The notes under the pieces are model-generated. The model had not been told where the DNA came from and did not search any database. It saw only the letters and a program-made list of their open reading frames with translations. A stretch of 50,740 nt of DNA, taken from the NCBI RefSeq assembly GCF_001043915.1, contig NZ_LABX01000054.1, forward strand, positions 1-50,740, written 5' to 3'. This document shows, piece by piece, positions 8,080 to 16,452 of this stretch. The number at the start of each line of letters is the position of its first letter. Positions within the stretch are counted from its first letter, which is position 1. This DNA comes from Methylobacterium aquaticum. GTDB lineage: Bacteria > Pseudomonadota > Alphaproteobacteria > Rhizobiales > Beijerinckiaceae. Position numbers and translations under genes: made by a program.

Positions 8080-8363
8080 TCGGCCCACGATGCTGACGCA
8101 TCGATTCGATCTCGGACAGGCCCGAGATCGACCGGGCCGATGTGCGTTGTCGAATTTTCGATACTGCGCCAAAGGCTTGGCGAGAATGCGAGAGAGGCAT
8201 CCACGGTGCACGGCAGTGGCGTGACATCCTGCCGGAACGAGGCTCTCCGATCCGCAACCTGCTCCCGAGGGTGAGGGTGGGAAGGAGCTGAACTCCAGAC
8301 GGGCCGTCCTGTCGTGGACCGTGGGAAGAATCAAAAAGTCGTTTTCAACGCCCGTTGGTATGA
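8080..8363. repeat. Interrupted copy of the 129-bp multi-hairpin element
   Basis: The start, CCCACGATGCTGACGCATCG (8084-8103), the middle (GAATTTTCGATACTGCGCC, AAGGCTTGGCGAGAAT) and the end (GTCGTTTTCAACGCCCGTTGGTAT, about 8338-8361) follow the order of the intact copies at 33425 and 39469. Two extra segments interrupt it. One is about 30 bp containing the hairpin CGATCTCGG/CCGAGATCG (8107-8130); the other is about 140 bp of unrelated sequence between about 8185 and 8328. No gene is seen in this gap. Confidence 0.65.
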
Positions 8364-8510
8364 CACACGCGCAGCGCCAGGCGACCGAGGCAACGTGAGA
8401 GCAAGCCTGTCGCAACCCAGCCGGAAGTTCTAATGTTGCATTCATGTTTTCCAAAGACTCTGCGGAGAGGATATCGGCGTGCCTGAGCCGAGCCGCTCGC
8501 GGAGACAAGG

Positions 8511-9761
8511 ATGCGATTGGATCCCGAGAATCGTCCGAGCTTTCTCGAGGATCGGACCGGCCTGACGACGGTGCTGTTCGGGATCCTGCTGCCGGTCCTC
8601 ATGGTGGGCATCGGCGGCAGCATCGAGATCACGCGGGCCATCGATTACAGGCAGCGGCTGATCTCCGCGGCGGATCTGACATGCCGGCAGGCCGAAATCT
8701 ACGTCGAGAGCCAGAGCGGCCTCAGCATGCCGAGCGGCTACGTGGCGACAGTCCAGTCCTATGCCGACAAAAACAGTTCGGAACGGCACCTGTCCGCAAC
8801 TGCGCAGATCACGGCAACGCCGACCGTCTCTTCGACCGTTCTCACCGTGCCGCCGCTGACGGTTCGTCCCGGCAACGTCCATGTCGTGGCGAATGGCTCG
8901 GTCGGTCTGTTCTTCAAGAAATTCCTCAACAAGGACAGCGTCAACTTCAGCGTGGTGCGCGACTGCACGGTGCAGGCGTCGTCCTCGTCCGGCCCGCCGA
9001 CGATGCTGATGTCCGAATCGTTCGAGGGCTATGCCTCGCAATTGGTCGGCGGCTGGGCCGTGTTCGGCACGATGTCGCAGGCGAACTGCCCCAGCTCGAT
9101 GTGCCAGGGCAAATCCTGGGGCACGACGAATGCCGGCGTCGAGGTCGACCAGCTCTCGGCGATCACGACGGGCGACGGCGTCCAGTACGGACAATCCTTC
9201 GCCGAATTGGATAGCGACTGCAGCAACCAGGTCGGCACGCAGACATCCGCCCAGTCCACCGCCTGCCGCCAGAGCAATAAGACGACCAATTCGTCGATCA
9301 ACATGAAGTTCAATCTACAAGTCGGTACCTATGAGGTCCGCTACGTCTATACGGCGCGAAAGAACGTCGGAGCCTACCAGTATCCGAACGACACCGTGAT
9401 CTGCTCGAACCCGAAGGATACCGACGGACTGACCCGCGACAACGATGTCGCGAAGAATGCTGCGGGCGTCAGCACGGTCAGTCTCGATGGTCAGACCAGA
9501 CGGATCGAACTCTGGGTCGAACCGAAAACGAGCGGATACAAGTCGGACGATCAATCCGTGACCGCAGCGACATCGCCCCAGTACGTGAAGCAATATCTGG
9601 CGGACGTCTGCGTCTGGTCGAAGACCTGGATCGAGCGGAGCTACAAATTCGACGTCACCAAGCAGCAAGAATATCGGATATCGTGGCGAGCGGCCGGCCT
9701 CGACGACAGCTTCGGCGGGCTGATCGACTATCTGCGCTTCTGCCAGAATGCGTGTCCGTGA
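8511..9761 (+). CDS. Tad/TadG-like membrane-anchored protein with C-terminal DUF642-like jelly-roll domain
   Basis: This 416-residue protein starts at ATG 8511 after GGAGACAAGG. Residues 1-60 look like a Tad pilus-assembly (TadE/TadG-type) N-terminus: a short basic segment, DRTGLTTVLFG, one transmembrane helix (about 18-38) and an ITRAIDYRQRLISAAD boundary. Residues from about 165 to 416 resemble DUF642-type carbohydrate-binding jelly rolls: SESFEG, GGWAVFG, GQSFAELDSD, NSSINMKFNL, GTYEVRYVYTAR, and a closing AAGLDDSFGGLIDYLRF. At least ten cysteines in the outer part suggest disulfides in the periplasm or outside the cell. It heads a three-gene operon; its stop overlaps the next start. Glycan binding is inference from fold resemblance. 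Confidence 0.7.
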   Translation: MRLDPENRPSFLEDRTGLTTVLFGILLPVLMVGIGGSIEITRAIDYRQRLISAADLTCRQAEIYVESQSGLSMPSGYVATVQSYADKNSSERHLSATAQITATPTVSSTVLTVPPLTVRPGNVHVVANGSVGLFFKKFLNKDSVNFSVVRDCTVQASSSSGPPTMLMSESFEGYASQLVGGWAVFGTMSQANCPSSMCQGKSWGTTNAGVEVDQLSAITTGDGVQYGQSFAELDSDCSNQVGTQTSAQSTACRQSNKTTNSSINMKFNLQVGTYEVRYVYTARKNVGAYQYPNDTVICSNPKDTDGLTRDNDVAKNAAGVSTVSLDGQTRRIELWVEPKTSGYKSDDQSVTAATSPQYVKQYLADVCVWSKTWIERSYKFDVTKQQEYRISWRAAGLDDSFGGLIDYLRFCQNACP

Positions 9762-10240
9762 GGTCACCCTGGCTCTTGCTCCGAGCGCGCGAGACGGCCG
9801 CGGCGAGGATGGTGACGTGCCGGTCGGGAGCGGCAGCCGTCGAATTCGCCCTGATCGCCTTCCCCTTGCTGATGCTCGTGCTCGGGATGCTGCAATTTGC
9901 CATTTACTACTACCTGCAACAATCCCTGAGCAATGCGCTGTATGAGACGGCCTCGAACCCCGAACCGGAACTTCTCGTGCAGGACAAGCCGGGATACACC
10001 GCCAAGATCTGCGCCAAGATCGCCTTGAGCCAAAGCTGCCTTAATCCGACGACCGGCATCAAGATCGAGGCGATGAAACTCGTGAACGTCCCGACGGCGG
10101 CGCTCGCGATCACCGGGACGACGTTCGACACCGGTGCAAGCCAGGATGCGATCCTGCTGCGGGCGACGATGACGGCCCCGCGGATCGTGCCCCTGATCCC
10201 GGCCCTGGCCGCGCAGGAATCGGTCGTCTTCCGCCGATAG
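9758..10240 (+). CDS. TadE-like pilus-assembly family protein
   Basis: A protein of 160 residues is obtained from a GTG at 9758 that overlaps the upstream stop as GTGA, implying translational coupling. An internal ATG at 9809 is the alternative start. The conserved TadE motif SGAAAVEFALIAFPLLMLVLGMLQFAIYYY (about 24-53) forms the single membrane helix with the glutamate typical of pseudopilin-like proteins. A roughly 105-residue periplasmic domain with two cysteines follows (AKICAKIALSQSC). Minor pseudopilins of this type join Flp pili, but no Tad secretion ATPase, TadB/C or RcpA gene is nearby. Confidence 0.8.
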   Translation: MRSPWLLLRARETAAARMVTCRSGAAAVEFALIAFPLLMLVLGMLQFAIYYYLQQSLSNALYETASNPEPELLVQDKPGYTAKICAKIALSQSCLNPTTGIKIEAMKLVNVPTAALAITGTTFDTGASQDAILLRATMTAPRIVPLIPALAAQESVVFRR

Positions 10241-10257
10241 GGGAGCGAGGGAGAGCG

Positions 10258-10782
10258 ATGCCGGCCCGATTCGACAGGCTCCTGCGCGCCAACCGAGGCA
10301 CGGCGTCGGTCGAGTTCGCCATGATCAGCAGCGTGCTCCTGCTGATGTTCATCGGCACGCAGGACATCGTGTTCATGGTCAACATGAAACGCGACGTCGA
10401 CCGGGCCTCCGTGGTGATCGCGCGGGCGATGTCCACTTGCCAGAATTCCAGTTGCATGTCGGACTTCATCGACAGCTATATCACGCGCCGGGCCAATACG
10501 CTCGTGCGCTATCAGCGCGCGACGATCGACATGTACATGCTCCAGAAGAGCGGCGGATCGATCAGGGTCTGTTCCGGCACGAAGACCGCGATGACGGATA
10601 CCGACGTGCTCTCATCCGCCGGGACCATCATGCGTGACGGCGACATCGGCGCCGCCGTCATCATCACCAGCACGTACAGTTCCGTGCTGCCGAACTTCGT
10701 CAAGACCTACATCAACCGGTCGGGGGTCACCTACCGCGGCTACGCGATCGACGTCATGACGAATGCCAGCGCAATCTGCTGA
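10258..10782 (+). CDS. TadE-like pilus-assembly family protein
   Basis: This 174-residue protein starts at ATG 10258, 17 bases after the previous stop, with GGGAGCGAGGGAGAG as a strong ribosome site. RGTASVEFAMISSVLLLMFIGTQDIVFMVN (about 13-42) carries the TadE glutamate and single membrane helix. The periplasmic part has five further cysteines (STCQNSSC, RVCSG, final IC), suggesting disulfides. It closes the operon; a hairpin follows the stop. Together with its two neighbours it may form a small surface or envelope complex, but the assembly machinery is not in the window. Confidence 0.8.
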   Translation: MPARFDRLLRANRGTASVEFAMISSVLLLMFIGTQDIVFMVNMKRDVDRASVVIARAMSTCQNSSCMSDFIDSYITRRANTLVRYQRATIDMYMLQKSGGSIRVCSGTKTAMTDTDVLSSAGTIMRDGDIGAAVIITSTYSSVLPNFVKTYINRSGVTYRGYAIDVMTNASAIC

Positions 10783-10804
10783 CCCACGGTTCGACGACCG
10801 TGGG
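10783..10804. terminator. Hairpin after the Tad-like operon, facing malate synthase
   Basis: CCCACGGT (10783-10790) pairs with ACCGTGGG (10797-10804) around TCGACG, beginning directly after the TGA. It lies in the 54-bp gap between convergent genes, so it may stop transcription from both sides. There is no T-run. Confidence 0.6.
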
Positions 10805-10836
10805 CCCGCGGCGACCGGCGCCCTCCCCTCGCCGCC

Positions 10837-13011
10837 TCAGGCCGGCGCGCCCGCCGCCTTTGCCTCACGGCGCCGGGCGTGCAGCACGTATTCGGTGTAG
10901 CCGTTGGGCTGGACGCGGCCCTTGAACACCAAGTCGCAGGCCGCCTGGAAGGCCGGTCCGTCGAAGCCGGGCGCCATCGGGCGGTAGAGCGGGTCGCCGG
11001 CATTCTGGCGGTCGACCACTTTCGCCATGCGCTTCATCGTCTCCATCACCTCGGCCTCGGAGACCACGCCGTGGTGCAGCCAGTTGGCGATGTGCTGGGA
11101 CGAGATCCGCAGGGTCGCACGATCCTCCATCAGCGCCACGTCGTGGATGTCGGGCACCTTGGAACAGCCGACGCCCTGGTCGATCCAGCGCACGACGTAG
11201 CCCAAGATGCTCTGGACGTTGTTGTCGATCTCCTGCTGGACGTCGTCGGGGGCGAAGTTCGAGCGGGCGAGCGGGATCTGGAGGATCTCGTCGATGGCCG
11301 AGCGCGGCCGGCGCGCCAGCTCCTGCTGGCGGGCCTTCACGTCGGTCTCGTGGTAGTGCAGCGCGTGCAGGGTCGCGGCGGTCGGCGAGGGCACCCAGGC
11401 GGTCGAGGCGCCGGCCTTCGGATGGGCGCCCTTCTGCATCAGCATGTCGGCCATGGCGTCGGGGGCCGCCCACATGCCCTTGCCGATCTGCGCCCGGCCG
11501 AGCAGGCCGCAGGCGAGGCCGACATCGACGTTGTTCTCCTCGTAGCCCTTGATCCAGGGCGTGCCCTTCATGTCGTTCTTGCGGATGACCGGGCCGGCCT
11601 CCATCGCGGTATGGATCTCGTCGCCGGTCCGGTCGAGGAAGCCTGTATTGATGAACACCACCCGCTCCTGCGCCGCCTTGATGCAGGCGGCGAGGTTGAC
11701 CGTGGTGCGGCGCTCCTCGTCCATGATGCCCATCTTGAGGGTGTTGGGCGTCAAGCCCAGCATCGCCTCGACGCGGGTAAACAGCTCGACCGCGAAGGCG
11801 ACCTCCTCAGGCCCGTGCATCTTCGGCTTGACGATGTAGACCGAGCCGCGGCGGCTGTTGCGCAGGCCCGAGGTGCCCTTGAGGTCGTGGATCGCGATCA
11901 TGGCCGTGATGGCGGCGTCCAGGATGCCCTCCGGCACCTCGGCGCCGCTCTCGTCGAGCACCGCGTCGGTGAGCATGTGGTGCCCGACATTGCGCACCAG
12001 CATCAGGGAGCGGCCCGGCACCGTGACCTCGCCGTCGCCGGAGGGCGCGGTGTAGGTCCGGTCGGGGTTGAGCGTGCGCGCGAAGCGGCGCCCGTCCTTC
12101 TCGACCGGAGCCGAGAGGGTGCCGTTCATCAGGCCGAGCCAGTTGCGATAGACCACGACCTTGTCGTCGGCATCGACGGCCGCGACCGAGTCTTCCAGGT
12201 CCATGATGGTCGAGACCGCCGACTCGACCAGCACGTCGGCGACGCCGGAGGCGTCGAAGCGGCCGATCCGGTGGGTGCGGTCGAGCACGATCTCGACGTG
12301 CAGGCCGTGATGGCGCAGCAGCAGCGCGGTCGGGAAGCTCGCCTTGCCGCGATAGCCCGCAAAGGCTTCCGGCCGGGCGAGCGGGATGGTGTCGCCGGTA
12401 TTCATGTTGCCGACGAGCTGGCCGCCCTCGACCGCATAGGTCACCACGTCGGCGTGGCGGCCACCGGCGAGGGGCAGGTTACGGTCGAGGAAGGCGCGGG
12501 CGCGGGCCACCACCCGGGCGCCGCGGGTGCGGTTGTAGCCGCCGCCCCGGATCGCGCCGCCCTCCTCCGACACCGCGTCGGTGCCGTAGAGCGCGTCGTA
12601 GAGCGAGCCCCAGCGGGCATTGGCGGCGTTCAGCGCGTAGCGGGCATTCGAGGTCGGCACCACGAGCTGCGGGCCGGCGATGGTGGCGATCTCGTCGTCG
12701 ACGTTGTCGGTGCACACCTGGACCGGGCCGGGATCGGGCAGGAGGTAACCGATCTCGGTGAGGAACGCCTTGTAGGCCGCCTCGTCCACCGGCTTGCCGA
12801 TCCGCTCGCGGTGCCAGGCGTCGATCCTGGCCTGGAGGGCGTCGCGGGTCGCCAGAAGGGCGCGGTTGCGCGGCGCCAGATCGCGCAGGATGGCGGCCAG
12901 GCCGTTCCAGAACGCCTCCGCGCCGATCCCGGTCCCGGGCAGGGCTTCCTCGACCACGAAGTCGTGCAGCACGGCCGCCACCGACATGCCACCCACCGTC
13001 TTGCGATCCAT
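10837..13011 (-). CDS. glcB: Malate synthase G
   Basis: Malate synthase G condenses glyoxylate with acetyl-CoA to malate. The ATG at 13011 (MDRKTVGG), after GGGAGGAAAG, gives 724 residues, close to the 723 of the Escherichia coli enzyme. Landmarks are [61 protein letters not shown], and [16 protein letters not shown], covering the TIM-barrel core with its Mg2+/glyoxylate site. The C-terminal plug domain contains the catalytic aspartate region ([22 protein letters not shown]). It is monocistronic here. In a methylotroph-like host it would handle glyoxylate from C2 compounds or purines, apart from serine-cycle malyl-CoA chemistry; that is inference. Confidence 0.96.
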   Translation of the reverse strand: MDRKTVGGMSVAAVLHDFVVEEALPGTGIGAEAFWNGLAAILRDLAPRNRALLATRDALQARIDAWHRERIGKPVDEAAYKAFLTEIGYLLPDPGPVQVCTDNVDDEIATIAGPQLVVPTSNARYALNAANARWGSLYDALYGTDAVSEEGGAIRGGGYNRTRGARVVARARAFLDRNLPLAGGRHADVVTYAVEGGQLVGNMNTGDTIPLARPEAFAGYRGKASFPTALLLRHHGLHVEIVLDRTHRIGRFDASGVADVLVESAVSTIMDLEDSVAAVDADDKVVVYRNWLGLMNGTLSAPVEKDGRRFARTLNPDRTYTAPSGDGEVTVPGRSLMLVRNVGHHMLTDAVLDESGAEVPEGILDAAITAMIAIHDLKGTSGLRNSRRGSVYIVKPKMHGPEEVAFAVELFTRVEAMLGLTPNTLKMGIMDEERRTTVNLAACIKAAQERVVFINTGFLDRTGDEIHTAMEAGPVIRKNDMKGTPWIKGYEENNVDVGLACGLLGRAQIGKGMWAAPDAMADMLMQKGAHPKAGASTAWVPSPTAATLHALHYHETDVKARQQELARRPRSAIDEILQIPLARSNFAPDDVQQEIDNNVQSILGYVVRWIDQGVGCSKVPDIHDVALMEDRATLRISSQHIANWLHHGVVSEAEVMETMKRMAKVVDRQNAGDPLYRPMAPGFDGPAFQAACDLVFKGRVQPNGYTEYVLHARRREAKAAGAPA

Positions 13012-13314
13012 GGTCTTTCCTCCCGCCGGCCCCCGCACGGGCCGCGTCGCGGCCCCCCCTTAACAGGGGATGCAGGCGCCAGAAAGTCGGGGTTGCGCAG
13101 GGGTGGTGCGGCAATCCCGTCCCGTCCTCGCGTCGGTCGTGTCCCTGGGAGTGGTATCGCTGACGGAAAGCGGAAGAGCCCGCCTGCGCGCCCTCGATAG
13201 CGCTGGTGCAGGCGGAAGCTCTCGCGGGGGTGGCCATCGGCGGTGACGGGTGAGGATCGGGTTGCGAGCCACCAACCCCGAACCCGGGAGCCCCCCGACG
13301 ACCGATGCCGTTTG

Positions 13315-13461
13315 AGCCTGCGGGCGCTGGCTGAGAAGAGCGCCGATGCGGACATGCTGCCCGAGATGATTCGGCTTTGCCGCGCAGCGTCTGCTGGAAC
13401 TGGAGGTGGCCGGCCTGACCGGCGCGGCCCACGGCGAGAAGACCCCGGAGCGGCGGCACAC
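13315..13461 (+). pseudogene. N-terminal remnant of an IS256-family transposase (frameshifted)
   Basis: Frame one reads SLRALAEKSADADMLPEMI, then one extra base at about 13372-13375 moves the continuation to the next frame: FAAQRLLELEVAGLTGAAHG, then EKTPERR. Joined, this matches the start of IS256/mutator-type transposases. The reading stops where a 105-bp repeat begins at 13462. The other end of the transposase is found beyond that repeat at 13590-13733. The rest of the 829-bp gap between glcB and rplT (13012-13314, 13734-13840) holds no gene I can support. Confidence 0.7.
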
Positions 13462-13566
13462 CTAAGCAGACTTGCGTTGGCAGGCCAACTCTTCGTCGGC
13501 TCAGGTTCTTGTTTTATCGCAGATTTTGCCGCCGAACCGGTGACCGCTTCGGCGAAATCTGCTTAG
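13462..13566. repeat. 105-bp double-hairpin palindromic element inside a transposase remnant
   Basis: The element is bounded by CTAAGCAG (13462-13469) and CTGCTTAG (13559-13566), which are inverse complements. It has the same length and order as the copy at 16085-16189. The left hairpin is partly decayed (TTGCGTTGGC AG GCCAACTCTTCG). The linker TTCTTGTTTTATCGCAG is conserved. The right half, GCAGATTTTGCCGCC to GGCGAAATCTGC, forms the second hairpin. It supplies the in-frame TAA that ends the truncated transposase frame. Confidence 0.8.
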
Positions 13567-13589
13567 GTCGTCGGCATCGTCTCCGACGA

Positions 13590-13733
13590 CCATCGGTGTG
13601 CCGGCTCGTGGGCGCGATCCTGCTCGAACAGAACGACGAGCGGGCCGTGCCGCGCTGCCGTTCCATGATCCTGGAAAGCATCGCCCCGATCGGCGATGAT
13701 CCCCTCGTCAGCCTGCCCTCATTCGCAGTCTGA
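13590..13733 (+). pseudogene. C-terminal remnant of an IS256-family transposase
   Basis: The frame ending at the TGA 13731-13733 reads CRLVGAILLEQNDERAV, then PRCRSMILESIAPIGDD, then PLVSLPSFAV. This resembles the last 45 or so residues of IS256-family transposases in Methylobacterium and relatives. It lies on the same strand as the N-terminal piece at 13315, so the two are the ends of one transposase gene. The catalytic centre (about 300 residues) is missing and the 105-bp palindromic element lies between the ends. Confidence 0.6.
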
Positions 13734-13840
13734 TCAGTCCGGCCCTGCCGGTGGTCAGCGTGGTGGACCAACTCCAGCGACACCACGCCCGGGGACATGA
13801 TCGACGGACCCGTATAGAGTCACGGACCCGTCTAGAAGGC

Positions 13841-14218
13841 TTACGCCGCCTTGATGAGCTCGGCCGGCAGGACCGACTTGGCCTTCTCGACCACGGCGAC
13901 GAAAGCCGCCGGCTCGTGGATGGCAAGCTCCGAGAGCGCCTTGCGGTCGACCTGCACGCCGGCCTTGGCCAGGCCGTCGATGAAGCGCGAATAGGTCAGG
14001 CCGTGCGGACGGACCGCGGCGTTGATGCGCTGGATCCACAGGGCGCGGAAGTTGCGCTTCTTGTTCTTCCGATCGCGGTAGGCATATTGCATGCCCTTCT
14101 CGACCGCCTGCTTGGCGATCCGGATCGTGTTCTTGCGCCGGCCGTAATAGCCCTTGGCGGCCTTGAAAACTTTCTTGTGCTTGGCGTGGCTGGTCACGCC
14201 GCGCTTGACGCGGGCCAT
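13841..14218 (-). CDS. rplT: 50S ribosomal protein L20
   Basis: L20 is a 23S rRNA-binding protein required early in large-subunit assembly; in other bacteria it represses its own operon. The 125-residue product begins [16 protein letters not shown], with the basic N-terminal arm that threads into rRNA. It continues with [13 protein letters not shown] and [13 protein letters not shown], and the globular C-terminal domain contains [13 protein letters not shown] and RKALSELA. It is full length. It follows rpmI by 63 bases on the same strand, the standard rpmI-rplT pair. Confidence 0.97.
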   Translation of the reverse strand: MARVKRGVTSHAKHKKVFKAAKGYYGRRKNTIRIAKQAVEKGMQYAYRDRKNKKRNFRALWIQRINAAVRPHGLTYSRFIDGLAKAGVQVDRKALSELAIHEPAAFVAVVEKAKSVLPAELIKAA

Positions 14219-14281
14219 GGTGATCTCCTGGGAAGTCTACGAAACAGATTCGGAACGAAGCGTCTTCTGCGAAGCCGGTTC

Positions 14282-14485
14282 TTAGCGGGCGTTCGGCAGG
14301 AAGTACTTCTTCACGTTGGCGGCGTCGCCCTCGAACAGGGTGGTCGTGCCGCGCAGGTTGCGGATCTGCTTCGTGGTCCGCTTGATCATGCCGTGGCGCT
14401 TGCCGGCCTGGGCGTACATGACCTTGCCGGTCCCGGTGATCTTGAAGCGCTTCTTGGCGCCCGACTTGGTCTTCAGCTTGGGCAT
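14282..14485 (-). CDS. rpmI: 50S ribosomal protein L35
   Basis: A small basic large-subunit protein of 67 residues from ATG 14485 ([15 protein letters not shown]), the canonical start; GGAGAG lies just upstream. Family hallmarks [17 protein letters not shown] and [20 protein letters not shown] are present. It is cotranscribed with rplT. infC, which normally precedes rpmI in this operon, is 4.4 kb away on the same strand, with two plus-strand genes and repeats between. Confidence 0.97.
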
Positions 14486-14834
14486 TTTGCTCTCCTGACG
14501 CGAACTCCACCGGGGATCCGCCACGGGCGGACCCCGACGATCGCACTCGATCGACGGTGTGGAGCGACACGAACCGCCACGGCAGCCCTCACGGCCGGGC
14601 GGTTCGGCGAGGGGCGCGCTATAGCAGGGACGAATGCTTCACGCAATCGTCGCATCGTCGGGCACCTCGCCCCTGTGGGAGGCGGGAACGACCGGCCCTT
14701 CGCGCTGGCGTTGTGCGCCGCACCGGAACCATAAGCTCGGGTGCGCGGTTTCGTTCATGTCCCGCTCAGGCCCCATCCTGCTTAAGTCCCTCCAACGTGA
14801 CCCGCCCTCGTTTGGCGTCTCAGGAGATTTGCTC

Positions 14835-15965
14835 GTGCGCATTGCCCAGGTAGCCCCTCTCGCGGAAGCCGTTCCGCCGAAGTTCTACGGCGGCACCGAG
14901 CGTGTCGTCTCCTGGCTCACCGAGGAGCTGGTCCGGCAGGGCCACGACGTCACGCTGTTCGCGAGCGGCGACTCGGAGACGAGCGCCAAGCTGGTCGCCT
15001 GCTGCCCCGAGGGCCTGCGGCTCGCCGGCATCCGCGACCACGTCGCCAGCCACCTTGCCATGCTCTATCACCTGCGTCGGCGCGCGGACGAGTTCGACGT
15101 CATCCACTTCCACATCGACCTCTTGCAGTACCCGCTGTTCGAGGACCTGAATCACAAATGCGTCACCACCCTGCACGGGCGGCTCGACGTGCCGGACTTC
15201 ATGCCGGTCTACCGCACCTTCACGGGCATGCCGCTGGTGTCGATCTCCGACCACCAGCGCGGGCCGATGCCCGAGAACGCCAACTGGCTCCAGACCATTC
15301 ATCACGGCCTGCCGGCGGAGAATTGCCGCTTCTCGGCGAAGCCCAAGGATGGCGGCTACCTCGCCTTCCTGGGCCGCATCTCGCCCGAGAAGCGCCCCGA
15401 CCGCGCGATCGAGATTGCCAAGGCCGCCGGCGTCAAGCTGAAGATTGCCGCCAAGGTCGACAAGGCCGACCAGGATTACTGGGACGAGGTCATCGAGCCG
15501 ATGACCCATCACCCGCTGGTCGAGTATATCGGCGAGATCAACGAGGACCAGAAGCACGACTTCCTCGGCAACGCCCTGGCGCTCGCCTTCCCGATCGACT
15601 GGCCGGAGCCCTTCGGCCTGGTGATGATCGAGGCGATGTCGGCCGGGACCCCGGTGATCGCGTGGCGCAACGGCTCCGTGCCGGAGGTCATCAAGGACGG
15701 CGTGTCGGGCGTCGTGGTCGAGTCGATGGAGGAGGCGATCGCGGCGGTCAAGACCTGCAAGGCGATGAGCCGCGAGGGTGTGCGCCGCTACTTCGAGACC
15801 CGCTTCACTGCGAGCGTCATGGCCCGCTCCTACGTCGCCGCCTACGAGTCGCTGCTCGCCGGCGACGCGGACGCGATCAAGATCCCGGGCCTGACCCTCG
15901 GCGCCGCCGCGGCCCTCAACGGTGCGACCAACGGCGCGGCGCATCCCGTGCTGCGGGCGGTCTGA
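14835..15965 (+). CDS. Glycosyltransferase family 4 protein
   Basis: This 376-residue GT-B fold transferase has a GTG start at 14835 placed 8 bases after AGGAG; longer in-frame starts lack a ribosome site. The N-terminal domain begins VRIAQVAPLAEAVPPKFYGGTERVVSWL, the acceptor-side glycine-rich loop. The C-terminal nucleotide-sugar domain contains FLGRISPEKRPDRAIEIAKAAG and the E-x7-E motif in EPFGLVMIEAMSAGTPVIA. It is followed, after a repeat-filled gap, by an amylo-alpha-1,6-glucosidase on the same strand, suggesting a role in a storage or stress glucan. The sugar donor and acceptor are unknown. Confidence 0.88.
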   Translation: MRIAQVAPLAEAVPPKFYGGTERVVSWLTEELVRQGHDVTLFASGDSETSAKLVACCPEGLRLAGIRDHVASHLAMLYHLRRRADEFDVIHFHIDLLQYPLFEDLNHKCVTTLHGRLDVPDFMPVYRTFTGMPLVSISDHQRGPMPENANWLQTIHHGLPAENCRFSAKPKDGGYLAFLGRISPEKRPDRAIEIAKAAGVKLKIAAKVDKADQDYWDEVIEPMTHHPLVEYIGEINEDQKHDFLGNALALAFPIDWPEPFGLVMIEAMSAGTPVIAWRNGSVPEVIKDGVSGVVVESMEEAIAAVKTCKAMSREGVRRYFETRFTASVMARSYVAAYESLLAGDADAIKIPGLTLGAAAALNGATNGAAHPVLRAV

Positions 15966-15980
15966 TCCGTCCCGGCGCAC

Positions 15981-16084
15981 GAGAGAGCGCTTCACGATCG
16001 CGTTGCCATCGCGAAGCTTCTCTCGCTGTTTGATTTTGCCGCATTGTCGACGACGAACCGGTATCCACGTCGTCGGACAATGCT
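15981..16084. repeat. 104-bp double-hairpin repeat of the Rhizobiales GAACCGG type
   Basis: The first hairpin pairs GAGAGAGCGCTTC (15981-15993) with GAAGCTTCTCTC (16013-16024). A GTTTGATTTTGCC linker follows. The second hairpin pairs GCATTGTC-ACGACG (from 16041) with CGTCGT-GACAATGC (to 16083) around GAACCGGTATCCA. The architecture (hairpin, T-rich linker, hairpin) is the same as that of the 105-bp element that begins at the next base, 16085. Repeats with a GAACCGGTTTCCA-type core are widespread in Rhizobiales. Confidence 0.7.
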
Positions 16085-16189
16085 CTAAGCAGCCTTGCGT
16101 TGGCAGGCCAACGCAAGGCTGCTTAAATTCTTGTTTTGTCGCAGATTTTCGTCGCAAAACCGGCAACCGCTTTTGCGAAATCTGCTTAG
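16085..16189. repeat. Intact 105-bp double-hairpin palindromic element
   Basis: CTAAGCAG (16085-16092) and CTGCTTAG (16182-16189) bound the element. The left hairpin is a perfect 18-bp stem with a two-base loop (16087-16124: AAGCAGCCTTGCGTTGGC, AG, complement). A linker AAATTCTTGTTTTGTC follows, then an imperfect second hairpin from GCAGATTTTCG to CGAAATCTGC around CCGGCAACCG. It is the best-preserved copy of the family also seen at 13462 (same length) and, degenerate, at 7878 and 50549. It lies between a glycosyltransferase and a glucosidase gene. Confidence 0.85.
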
Positions 16190-16452
16190 CGCCGACGAGG
16201 CTCGGTCCCCGCGAGGGGGCCGGGCCTTTCCTTTGCGCGGCGCCTGCCCAAAATCCGAGCTTGCACGCCCGGGAGTTCCCCCTGGCGTCCGCCGCACGAT
16301 GGCCCACTTTCGCTCTAGCGTGGGCCCTCGACCCGCGAATCGCCGGGGGTCGCGCCACCCGGGCATCCGCCCGGAGCCCCGCAATCTCGCCCCGATCCCC
16401 GCGAAACCTCGCCCCGCGACGCCTCGCGGAGCGAAGCCCCAAGGAGTCCACC

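Noticed and set aside
10879..13200. 773-residue open frame on the plus strand
   Set aside because: It is fully antisense to malate synthase G, with His/Arg/Gly/Asp-rich shadow composition and no motif; high-GC codon use on the true strand keeps this frame open.
13462..16189. CRISPR array
   Set aside because: The repeats are few, far apart, palindromic with fixed ends and lack regularly spaced spacers or cas genes.
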